From DYCT01 sp051875715 (GTDB lineage Bacteria > Bacteroidota > Bacteroidia > Bacteroidales > Bacteroidaceae), in assembly GCA_051875715.1 (NCBI GenBank), contig JBJEHD010000071.1:1-41926 (forward strand): a DNA stretch of 41,926 nt. Direction: 5' to 3'. The first letter of the stretch is position 1. Every line of letters starts with the position of its first letter. Shown here one piece after another: positions 1 to 6,473 of the stretch. The notes beneath the pieces are model-generated. The model searched no databases. It was not told the DNA's origin and saw only the letters and a list, made by a program, of their open reading frames with translations. The position numbers and the translations under genes are program-made.

Positions 1-27
1 AATTTTCGCTGATCACCAAATTTCTAA

Positions 28-273
28 GTACTTATAATTCGTCGAACTCACGTTACATTAATTAATTATAGGCAAGTATCCGTTCTAAGGGTGCTTGCCT
101 TTATTTGTTTTTCACACGATATAAGATTGCATTGCTGCAAATGCCACAAGGCTATCTGCCTTAGCAACATCATGATTCCACAAGTACCGATTCCCGACAG
201 TTTTACTGTTATCGGGTCAGAATATGTCATAAAGGGATTGTGTGAGAAATGTAGAAATAAAGACAAGTATTAA
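28..273 (+). pseudogene. Fur-family regulator, C-terminal fragment
   Basis: The open frame ending at the TAA at 271-273 encodes a Fur-like C-terminal half. A histidine-containing stretch leads into a CxxC (codons at 133-144), followed by an Ile-Pro-x-Val-x-x-Pro segment and a final GLCEKC CxxC (241-252). In Fur-family proteins these two CxxC pairs bind a structural zinc. The N-terminal winged-helix part is missing: the frame is closed by a TAA at 25-27, and the residues before about codon 100 do not look Fur-like. Another frame (62-85) reads a short GKYPF-like piece, suggesting frameshift decay. GTG at 91 or upstream codons are possible starts but none has a convincing RBS. The gene may extend left of the window with a frameshift. 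The stretch is clearly AT-richer than everything to its right. Family assignment is by motif recognition only. Confidence 0.45.
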
Positions 274-277
274 ATAG

Positions 278-415
278 AAAGGACACGGCATCGACCACGT
301 TTCACGCCGTGTGCAATACGCTCAATTGCAACCCTACGGTACAGTAGAAACAGCCGACATTACCCTCCGTCAGCGTAATAACATCCTCTGTTTCTCCGTC
401 GGCGTGCTGTTCTAA
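278..415 (+). pseudogene. possible outer-membrane barrel C-terminal remnant
   Basis: A 45-codon open frame without a start runs from just after a TAG (275-277) to the TAA at 413-415. Its product has alternating polar and hydrophobic residues and ends in RNNILCFSVGVLF, typical of the terminal strand of a Bacteroidota outer-membrane barrel, which usually closes with Phe. Codon choice is GC-rich like the rest of the window and unlike the AT-rich Fur-like fragment immediately upstream. The 3' end overlaps the stop of the convergent Lrp-type gene by a few bases. It could be the surviving 3' end of a gene cut off by the event that brought in the Fur-like fragment, or simply a chance frame. Confidence 0.3.
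283..312 (-). terminator. weak terminator candidate downstream of Lrp-type gene
   Basis: ACACGGC (283-289) and GCCGTGT (306-312) form a perfect 7-bp stem with a 16-base loop, about 100 bases past the stop of the minus-strand Lrp-type gene. There is no clear T-tract on either strand, so it may be a Rho-type end or a chance hairpin. Confidence 0.25.
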
Positions 416-879
416 ACCGGAATGCCGTATTCGTGTTTCACCTCGTCCATCACGAATGTGCTCTCGATCGAGCCCAGCGCGTCGATGCCGCCCAGCACGT
501 TCAAGATGAACTCCTGGTAGTATTTCATGTGGGGTGCATGGATCTTCAGCAGATAATCGTAACTACCGGAGATGTTGTAGCACTCCGTCACCTCGGGTAT
601 GCCTTGTACGATGCGGGCGAACTCGGCCGCGATGTCGCGGTTCAGCCTCCGCAGTTTCACACTACAAAACACCACGAATCCTTGATTCAGTTTCTCGGCG
701 TCGAGCACGGCGATGTACTTCCGGATGTAGCCTTCGCGCTCCAGACGTTTCAATCGTTCGAACACGGGCGTGGCCGACAGGCTCACCCTGCCCGCCAGTT
801 CTTTCGTGGTGAGGCGTGCGTTCTGTTGCAGCGTGCGTAGAATCTGCAGGTCCACCTTGTCCAGTAATTCTTCTTTCAT
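412..879 (-). CDS. Lrp/AsnC-family transcriptional regulator
   Basis: This 155-residue protein has the usual family length. Residues 1-60 form an Lrp-type helix-turn-helix (DKVDLQILRTLQQNAR, then ATPVFERLKRLEREGYI), and residues 65-150 form the RAM ligand-binding and oligomerisation domain (GFVVFCSVKL, ECYNISGSYDYLLKI). Lrp-type proteins are leucine-responsive or amino-acid-responsive DNA-binding regulators, usually octamers or hexadecamers; the ligand cannot be read from the sequence. The start has a good GGAGG about 5 bases upstream. It lies 83 bp downstream of rsmE on the same strand and may be the last gene of the nupG-nuclease-rsmE unit or have its own promoter, which I could not identify. 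Confidence 0.93.
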   Translation of the reverse strand: MKEELLDKVDLQILRTLQQNARLTTKELAGRVSLSATPVFERLKRLEREGYIRKYIAVLDAEKLNQGFVVFCSVKLRRLNRDIAAEFARIVQGIPEVTECYNISGSYDYLLKIHAPHMKYYQEFILNVLGGIDALGSIESTFVMDEVKHEYGIPV

Positions 880-962
880 GATTTCCTCCCTCTTTTGCCT
901 TCTTCATTTCAAACCGACCGTATCCAGGCCTCTGCTCCGGCCGCCCCAACGCCCTCTGCCCT

Positions 963-1661
963 TCAACTGTTCAGCAGATGCAAGGTGTGGCAGGCCACCA
1001 AGGCGGCAGTCTCGGTGCGCAGACGGGAACGTCCCAACGACACCGGTTGGAATCCAAGGCCGACGGCCTCTTCCACCTCCTCGGGACTGAAATCCCCCTC
1101 CGGCCCAATCATCACCAGGGCCCGTTCGCCCGGACGGACTACATCGCGCAGCAGCGGTTTTTCGCCTTCGTAACAATGGGCGATGAACTTCTGTCCTTCG
1201 AAGTCCTGGCGGATGAAACGTCCGAAGTCCGTCATCTCGTCGAGCAACGGCATCGTCGCCTTGAGCGACTGCTTCATGGCCGACACGACGATGCGTTCGA
1301 TGCGTTCCATCTTCAACACACGCCGTTCGGAGAAACGGCAGTTCAAGAAGGACAGTTCGTTCAGGCCGATTTCGGTGGCCTTCTCGGCAAACCATTCCGT
1401 GCGGTCCATGTTTTTGGTAGGAGCCATGGCGATGTGCAGATAGCCCCGCCAGGCTTGCTCTTGCGGTTTCGTCTCCAGCAGGCGCACGGTGCATCGTTTG
1501 CCTGCCACCGTGTCGATTTCGGCGCGATAGAACGCGCCTTTCCCGTCGGTGAGGCAGATTTCGTCGCCCTGTCCCAATCGGAGCACACGCAGGCAGTGGC
1601 CTGCTTCTTCCTCGGGTAGTTCGGGACACGTCAGTATGTCGGGGGTGTAGAATACGTGCAT
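963..1661 (-). CDS. rsmE: 16S rRNA (uracil-1498-N3)-methyltransferase RsmE
   Basis: RsmE methylates N3 of U1498 in helix 44 of 16S rRNA using S-adenosylmethionine. The 232-residue product is of normal length. An N-terminal PUA-like region (residues 1-70, including HCLRVLRLGQGDEICLTDG) precedes a SPOUT-class methyltransferase domain. Its diagnostic knot motifs are IGPEGDFSPEE near residue 180 and SLGRSRLRTETAALVA near residue 210. It starts 12 bp after the stop of the bifunctional nuclease gene, so the two are very likely co-transcribed. The pairing of rsmE with a DUF151 nuclease and a NupG-like permease is, as I recall, common in Bacteroidales. Confidence 0.95.
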   Translation of the reverse strand: MHVFYTPDILTCPELPEEEAGHCLRVLRLGQGDEICLTDGKGAFYRAEIDTVAGKRCTVRLLETKPQEQAWRGYLHIAMAPTKNMDRTEWFAEKATEIGLNELSFLNCRFSERRVLKMERIERIVVSAMKQSLKATMPLLDEMTDFGRFIRQDFEGQKFIAHCYEGEKPLLRDVVRPGERALVMIGPEGDFSPEEVEEAVGLGFQPVSLGRSRLRTETAALVACHTLHLLNS

Positions 1662-1673
1662 GGATGATGTGGT

Positions 1674-2252
1674 TTATAAGGTCATGACCGAATCGTCCGG
1701 ATTGACTCCGCTCTCACGACGTCGGCGCAATTCTTGATTCAATTGGTCGGCCAGTTCATAGTTCTCCTCGCCCACCGCCTTGTCCAAAGCAGCCTGCAAG
1801 GCATCCTGGTCCAGCAACGTCACGGGCAGGGCCACGGTCTGTGGGTCGTTCGCCTGCTCGGCCTCCAGCAGCACCTCGTCGATTCGGATAGGGGCTTTCA
1901 GCCGGAGGGCCAGTGCGACGGCATCGGACGTGCGTGCATCGATGCGCAATCGTTCGCCGTAGTTGTTCCAGACCAAGTAGGCGAAGAACACGCCTCTTAC
2001 CGCCCCGTAGATGAGCACTTCTTCCAGGACGAGCCCTGCCGCACGGCAGGTGTCGGCAAAGGTGTCGTACGCCAAGGGGCGCGGCGGCCTCACCTGCTTC
2101 AACTCCAATGCGATGGCCTGCGCCTCAGTCCGGCCGACGGCCAGCGTCAGCCGCCGCGTTCCGTCCGTTTCGCCAAGCACCAGGGCGTAAGCGTGCGTAC
2201 GGCCGATTCCGGCCGACAACGCCTTCACCTCCAGTTCTACCTTCTTCTCCAT
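1674..2252 (-). CDS. bifunctional nuclease (DUF151) with C-terminal UVR motif
   Basis: The 192-residue product begins MEKKVELEVKALSAG. A longer frame opens at 2333, but its first 27 codons overlap the end of the upstream permease gene and look non-conserved, so I place the start at 2252. Residues 5-130 match the DUF151/bifunctional nuclease fold (LVLGETDGTRRLTLAVGRTEAQAIALEL, then RTSDAVALALRLKAPI), a family named after a plant enzyme with RNase and DNase activity. Residues 155-182 form a UVR motif (ALDKAVGEENYELADQLNQEL), as in UvrB, UvrC and ClpC, normally a protein-contact helix pair. It sits between the NupG-like gene (52 bp gap) and rsmE (12 bp gap). Its biological role in Bacteroidota is not established. 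Confidence 0.85.
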   Translation of the reverse strand: MEKKVELEVKALSAGIGRTHAYALVLGETDGTRRLTLAVGRTEAQAIALELKQVRPPRPLAYDTFADTCRAAGLVLEEVLIYGAVRGVFFAYLVWNNYGERLRIDARTSDAVALALRLKAPIRIDEVLLEAEQANDPQTVALPVTLLDQDALQAALDKAVGEENYELADQLNQELRRRRESGVNPDDSVMTL

Positions 2253-2304
2253 CGTTCGCTCTACGATTTTTTTTGTCACAATCAGGCCGTCCTCCCCATC
2301 AGGG

Positions 2305-3579
2305 TCAAGCAACCTCCTTTCGGAGATTTCCATCCGACTCCGTGCGAAACATCAGCACGAACGCCACGGCCACCACCAAAGCATAGGCGGCAAAGACGTA
2401 CCAGGCTGTCTGCCACTGGCTCACTTGTGGGCCGCTATTGCCGCTCATGTCCACCAGGCGGTTGATGACAGCCTGCGCGCTCAGCGTGCCGATGGTGGAG
2501 CCCACGCCGTTGGTCATGATGACGAACACCCCCTGCGCGCTGCTGCGGATGGAAAGATCGGTTTCACGGTCGACAAAGAGCGAACCGGAGACGTTGAAGA
2601 AATCGAAGGCCACCCCGTAGACAATCATCGAGAGGATCAGCATCCAGACCCCGCTACCCGGATTGCCCGCACCGAAGAGGCCGAAGCGAAGCACCCAGGC
2701 CAGCATCGAAATCAGCATCACACGCTTGATGCCGAATCGGCGCAAAGCAAAGGGGATGAGCAGAATGCAGAGTGTCTCCGATATTTGCGACAGCGAAATC
2801 AGGATGTTGGCATGCTGAACGCCGAACGTATCGGCATACTCGGGCACCTCGGCAAAACTGCTGATATAGGGATTGGCAAAGCCGTTGGTTATCTGCAACG
2901 ACACGCCCAACAGGGCCGAGAAGATGAAGAACAACGCCATACGCTTCTGCCGGAACAGCGTGAAGGCACGCAGCCCCAACGCATCAACCAGCGAAGCCGA
3001 GCCCTTGCCTGCCGATGTGGGGCAAGCGGGCAACGTCAGCGCATACACGGCCAGCACCGCCCCGATGAGAGCACAAGCAAAGAACTGGCCATAATTGTCT
3101 TGAAGGCCCAGCAGGTCGATCGCCCACATGGAGCAGATGAATCCGATGGTACCGAAGATGCGGATGGGCGGGAAATGCTTGATGGTGTCGAGCCCGTTCT
3201 GATCGAGCGCAGTATACGCCACCGAGTTGGAGAGGCCCAACGTGGGCATATAGAACGCCACGCTCAGCGAATAGAGCGTGAACATCGTGGCAAACTGGGG
3301 GGCCGCACTCGTCATGCCGTAATAACCCGCAGAGGCCATAAAGAGCGCGGCCAGCAGGTGGCACAGGCTCAGCATCTTCTGGGCAGGCACCCATCGGTCT
3401 GCCACGATGCCCATGAGGGCCGGCATGAACAGCGACACGATGCCTTGCATCGCATAGAACAGCCCAATCCGCGTCCCCATGCCGATGCTGAACAAATAAC
3501 TCCCCATCGAGGTGAGGTAGGCTCCCCACACAGCAAACTGCAGGAAGTTCATTCCGATTAACCGAATCTTCATATTCAT
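2305..3579 (-). CDS. NupG-like nucleoside:H+ symporter (MFS)
   Basis: This 424-residue integral membrane protein has about 12 hydrophobic segments and resembles the NHS/NupG nucleoside:proton symporter family. Visible features include RLIGMNFLQFAVWGAYLTSMGSYL at the N-terminus, the MGIVADRW loop between helices 2 and 3 (an MFS GxxxDRxG-type site), and PPIRIFGTIGFI in the centre. It should import nucleosides across the inner membrane. An in-frame alternative start lies two codons downstream (MKIRL). It leads an apparent minus-strand unit with the bifunctional nuclease and rsmE and is divergent from the GT2 gene. A TACATTTG promoter element is on its strand at 3671-3678. Confidence 0.9.
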   Translation of the reverse strand: MNMKIRLIGMNFLQFAVWGAYLTSMGSYLFSIGMGTRIGLFYAMQGIVSLFMPALMGIVADRWVPAQKMLSLCHLLAALFMASAGYYGMTSAAPQFATMFTLYSLSVAFYMPTLGLSNSVAYTALDQNGLDTIKHFPPIRIFGTIGFICSMWAIDLLGLQDNYGQFFACALIGAVLAVYALTLPACPTSAGKGSASLVDALGLRAFTLFRQKRMALFFIFSALLGVSLQITNGFANPYISSFAEVPEYADTFGVQHANILISLSQISETLCILLIPFALRRFGIKRVMLISMLAWVLRFGLFGAGNPGSGVWMLILSMIVYGVAFDFFNVSGSLFVDRETDLSIRSSAQGVFVIMTNGVGSTIGTLSAQAVINRLVDMSGNSGPQVSQWQTAWYVFAAYALVVAVAFVLMFRTESDGNLRKEVA

Positions 3580-3670
3580 ATATTCTTTCTTTTTTATTGT
3601 TGTCAGGTTGGTGCATTCTCACCCGCCGCACGGACGAATGGCATCGGCCTACAGCGCGTCGGGACGGCGA

Positions 3671-3678
3671 CAAATGTA
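3671..3678 (-). promoter_or_regulatory. -7 promoter element for the nupG-like unit
   Basis: On the minus strand this reads TACATTTG, an exact match to the Bacteroidota -7 consensus TAnnTTTG. It is about 92 bp upstream of the permease start. No TTTG -33 element is seen at the expected spacing. Confidence 0.5.
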
Positions 3679-3734
3679 GCCATTTTTTCTGAAAACGCAC
3701 CCTCCACGTGCGCCATATTCCCACGTATTTTCTG

Positions 3735-3742
3735 TATCTTCG
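3735..3742 (+). promoter_or_regulatory. candidate -7 promoter element for GT2 gene
   Basis: TATCTTCG differs by one base from TAnnTTTG and lies 39 bp upstream of the glycosyltransferase start. No -33 element is visible. Confidence 0.35.
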
Positions 3743-3781
3743 CCCCCGAAAACGTAAAAACACAATCCAGAAACATTTCTT

Positions 3782-4957
3782 ATGATGCATACCCCCTTCA
3801 TTCTTCCTCCCCTGCTGTTGGCAGCATCCATCGGCATCGTGGTGCTGCTGGCGGTGCAGTTGGTCTATCTCTTCCTCGTCTATGCCCGTGTGGCACGCCA
3901 TGCCGATGCATCGAACCGTGAGAACCCAATCCCCTCGGACGCCTGTCCTCCCCTATCCGTTGTTATCAGTGCGCACGAAGCCGAGGCCGACCTGGCCGAA
4001 TGCCTTCCCGCCGTGCTCGAACAGGACTATCCCTCCTACGAAGTCATCGTGGTGAACGATGCAGCCGATGCCGCCACCGACGACCTCCTCACCCGTCTGG
4101 AGGCGCGCTATCCGCACCTCTACCACACCTTCACACCTCCCTCGTCGCGCTACATCAGCCGCAAGAAGTTGGCGCTGACCGTAGGCATCAAGGCCAGCCG
4201 CCACGATTGGTTGGTCCTGACCGAGGCCGACTGCCGTCCGGCCAGCCGCCAATGGCTGCGAACGATGGCCCGCCACTTCACGCCCGAGACCGACATCGTG
4301 CTGGGTTACAGCCGCTACATGCCCTCGCAAGGTTGGTTTGCCCGGTTGACATCGTTCCTGCACCTGTTCCTCTCCATACGCTATTTGGGAATGGCCCTGA
4401 TTGGTCGCCCCTATATGGGGTTGGGCTACAACCTGGCCTATCGTAAAACGTTGTTTTTCGCCCACAAGGGTTTTTCATCCCACCTGAACTTGTTGGCAGG
4501 AGACGATGACTTGTTCGTCCACCTGGCCTCCACACGCACCAATACACGCGTAGAAGCCTCAACGGACGGTTTGGTGGAACGCAAGCGACCTTCATCACAT
4601 CGCATATGGCGTGCCGAGCAGTTGAGCCGCGCCTTCACGGCCCGTTTGTCGACCTGCGGTGCGCGCCGTATGCTGGGGTTGGAGACCACCACTCGGTTGC
4701 TATTCCTGTCCGGCAGCGTGGCCGTAGCAGTCTACAGCCTGTGCATCGGTGCTTGGCCAATAGCCATCGTCAGCCTGCTGTTGGTGTGCATCCGCTTCGC
4801 CTGTCAGGCATGGGTGTTCCGCCGCACAGCCGTCGCCCTGTCCGAACGGCCCTTCTGTCTTTCCCTCTTGTTGTGGGACTGGATTCAGCCCCTCAGTTCT
4901 GCCTGCTGCCGCCTGGCCTTCCTGTTCCACCGCAAACGCGAATTCCTGCGTCGGTAA
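3782..4957 (+). CDS. membrane-anchored family 2 glycosyltransferase
   Basis: This 391-residue protein has an N-terminal membrane helix (about residues 8-35), a GT2 catalytic domain (58-280) and two to three C-terminal hydrophobic segments (about 305-385). Catalytic signatures are SVVISAHEAEADL at 59-71, VND at 91-93, TEADC with the DxD-like Glu148/Asp150, and the GDDD of the acceptor site at 240-243. A WRAEQLSR stretch near 276 stands where the QxxRW-like motif would be. This resembles processive or lipid-linked sugar transferases such as those for poly-N-acetylglucosamine or cellulose, but the donor is not deducible. It is a lone plus-strand gene, with a tandem palindromic array directly after it (from 5036). 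ATGATG offers two adjacent starts. Confidence 0.85.
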   Translation: MMHTPFILPPLLLAASIGIVVLLAVQLVYLFLVYARVARHADASNRENPIPSDACPPLSVVISAHEAEADLAECLPAVLEQDYPSYEVIVVNDAADAATDDLLTRLEARYPHLYHTFTPPSSRYISRKKLALTVGIKASRHDWLVLTEADCRPASRQWLRTMARHFTPETDIVLGYSRYMPSQGWFARLTSFLHLFLSIRYLGMALIGRPYMGLGYNLAYRKTLFFAHKGFSSHLNLLAGDDDLFVHLASTRTNTRVEASTDGLVERKRPSSHRIWRAEQLSRAFTARLSTCGARRMLGLETTTRLLFLSGSVAVAVYSLCIGAWPIAIVSLLLVCIRFACQAWVFRRTAVALSERPFCLSLLLWDWIQPLSSACCRLAFLFHRKREFLRR

Positions 4958-5035
4958 ACCGACTCGTAAGACCGTTTTTCCGAGAACATCAGGAACACCG
5001 TTGCAGACCCCAGTACCGCGGTCCATGTCTTCTAA

Positions 5036-5134
5036 GTGGTACTGCAGTACCGCCTACGCGGTACTGCAGTTTCGAGTACGTGCAACTGCAGTGGTACTGG
5101 CTTGCGACTGACCAAGAGAGTACGAGGCAATTTA
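5036..5134. repeat. array A: 11/22-bp phased palindromic repeats (CTGCAG core)
   Basis: Nine consecutive 11-base units tile 5036-5134, the last one decayed. CTGCAG-centred palindromes have centres at 5044.5, 5066.5 and 5088.5, exactly 22 bp apart, and GTAC words fall in the intervening units. The palindromes include GGTACTGCAGTACC (5038-5051). In addition, 5041-5053 and 5058-5070 form a perfect 13-bp inverted repeat around the 4-base loop CTAC. The array lies between the convergent GT2 gene (ends 4957) and TonB-domain gene (ends 5276). Eleven is not a multiple of three, so the periodicity is not coding. The same register is seen at 21525, 22855 and 34159. Confidence 0.75.
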
Positions 5135-5187
5135 CACGAAGGTATCATCCCCTCCACGAACAAGCAGGACGACGTATCATAGCGGAC

Positions 5188-5237
5188 AAAAAAAAGAAAT
5201 ACCCCTGCCACAGGCAACTGCAGCAAGGGTATTTCTT
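5188..5237 (-). terminator. Rho-independent terminator of TonB-domain gene
   Basis: AAGAAATACCC (5194-5204) pairs perfectly with GGGTATTTCTT (5227-5237). Read on the minus strand the 11-bp stem is followed by a run of eight T residues. It is 38 bases past the stop at 5276. Confidence 0.85.
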
Positions 5238-5275
5238 CTGAGATGGGGTGTTGTCACACCCTTTTCCGCTTACAT

Positions 5276-5731
5276 CTAATAGTTGTACTTTTTGCTAAGT
5301 CTAAACGTGACAGGTACCGTATAACGCACACGCACCGTATGACCGCGCTGATAACCAGGTTCCCAGTTCGGCATGGAAAGGACGACCCGAAGGGCCTCCA
5401 GGTCAAGACTGGGATGGAACGGACGAAGGACCTCTGCATCAGAGACGGAACCGTCTTTGTTGATTATAAAGGTCACAAGCACACGTCCTTCGATTTTCTG
5501 CTTGACCGCATCGGCCGGATAACGGATGTTATCTCTCAGATACTGAAGACAAGCCGACATACCGCCCGGATACTCGGGCATCTTTTCGGCCACCTTCAAC
5601 ACGGGTTCCTTCTGCTCTTCGCCCTTTTCCTGTACATTTTTCTGAGTCTGGGCAGCAGCCGGCATGGCCGACGCAGCCATCACCAAGCAGACCAAAAGAG
5701 TCCGCACGGATTTGAATAACGAGGTTTTCAT
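5276..5731 (-). CDS. secreted TonB C-terminal-domain protein
   Basis: This 151-residue protein has a signal peptide (MKTSLFKSVRTLLVCLVMAASAMPAAAQ, cleavage near residue 28), a charged linker, and a TonB C-terminal domain from about residue 48. Recognisable pieces are EYPGGMSACLQYLRDNIRYP, EGRVLVTFIINKDGSVSDAEVLR and WEPGYQRGHTVRVRYTVPVTFRL. In canonical TonB this domain contacts the TonB box of outer-membrane transporters, but here no N-terminal membrane anchor or Pro-rich rod is present, so it cannot work as a full TonB. Free-standing copies are common in Bacteroidota and their role is unclear. It is monocistronic with its own terminator (5188-5237) and lies downstream of the V-ATPase operon, whose terminator (5928-5965) separates them. 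Confidence 0.88.
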   Translation of the reverse strand: MKTSLFKSVRTLLVCLVMAASAMPAAAQTQKNVQEKGEEQKEPVLKVAEKMPEYPGGMSACLQYLRDNIRYPADAVKQKIEGRVLVTFIINKDGSVSDAEVLRPFHPSLDLEALRVVLSMPNWEPGYQRGHTVRVRYTVPVTFRLSKKYNY

Positions 5732-5927
5732 TGTTTGAAACGATTTAACCCAAAACGATCATTAGGCCGTTATGCGCAAACGAACTTTCTTTTTGGCATC
5801 TGTGTTCCCGTTTCTCGGTTACAATGGAGCCCCATTGCGCCCTCAAAACGAGAACGCATCTTCTCAAAAATAGAAGTTGTTATCATCATAACGCTAATGA
5901 CCGATTTGGGTTTAAGTGGATTCTTAC

Positions 5928-5965
5928 ACAAAAACCGATGCAGGAGCACGGCCCCACGCATCGGT
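5928..5965 (-). terminator. terminator of the V-ATPase operon
   Basis: ACCGATGC (5934-5941) and GCATCGGT (5958-5965) form a perfect 8-bp stem. On the minus strand the stem is followed by TTTTTGTG. It lies 27 bases past the stop of the K-subunit gene. The rest of 5732-5991 shows no gene. Confidence 0.75.
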
Positions 5966-5991
5966 CTTTCTCATATCTTACGCTGTGGCGC

Positions 5992-6414
5992 TTATACCAA
6001 GAAGGTGGCTACCAATGCCAAGATGGCATAGAACTCCGGCAAAGCGGCGTAAATCATGGTGTTGGTCTGCACGTCGTGGCCTTGGGCCATACCCGTGATA
6101 CCATTGGCGCAAAGCTGGCCCTGACGGATGGCGGAGAAAAGGAATACCAAACCTACGCACACACCCAGACCAAACATCTTCAAGCCGTTCTCAGCCGTAA
6201 CGGCACCGGCCGTCATGAAGGCTACGAAGCCATACAGACCCTGCGAAGCGGGCATGGCCGAAAGAATCATGTAACCTGCCGAACGGGAGGGGTCCTTCTT
6301 CAGCGCACCTTCGGCCGCGTTACCAGCGATGGTGGTGCCATAGCAACTTCCGATACCTGCAAGGGCGAGCATCAAGCCCAAGCCCAGATAACCTAATAAG
6401 AGATTGAAATCCAT
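5992..6414 (-). CDS. atpK: V-type ATPase subunit K (membrane rotor proteolipid)
   Basis: This 140-residue four-helix protein is a duplicated two-helix hairpin, forming the c-ring of the V-ATPase. Helices lie at about 5-30, 46-72, 82-104 and 118-140. The ion-carrying glutamate is Glu127 in LPEFYAIL. Compared with the Enterococcus hirae NtpK ring, the sodium-ligand positions are kept as Ser57 (Thr in NtpK), Gln58 in ASQGLYGF, Gln98 in RQGQ, and Glu127. This pattern suggests sodium rather than proton coupling, an inference from residues only. It is the last gene of the operon, 59 bp after subunit I, and is followed by a terminator at 5928-5965. Confidence 0.95.
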   Translation of the reverse strand: MDFNLLLGYLGLGLMLALAGIGSCYGTTIAGNAAEGALKKDPSRSAGYMILSAMPASQGLYGFVAFMTAGAVTAENGLKMFGLGVCVGLVFLFSAIRQGQLCANGITGMAQGHDVQTNTMIYAALPEFYAILALVATFLV

Positions 6415-6473
6415 AATGTTTTTTGTTTTTAGATTGTTGTTTAATAATTGATTTGTCTATAAATAAAGTTTGG

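Noticed and set aside
2267..2274. Run of eight T residues as a phase-variation tract
   Set aside because: It lies between genes, is not in a coding frame or promoter spacer, and could be chance.
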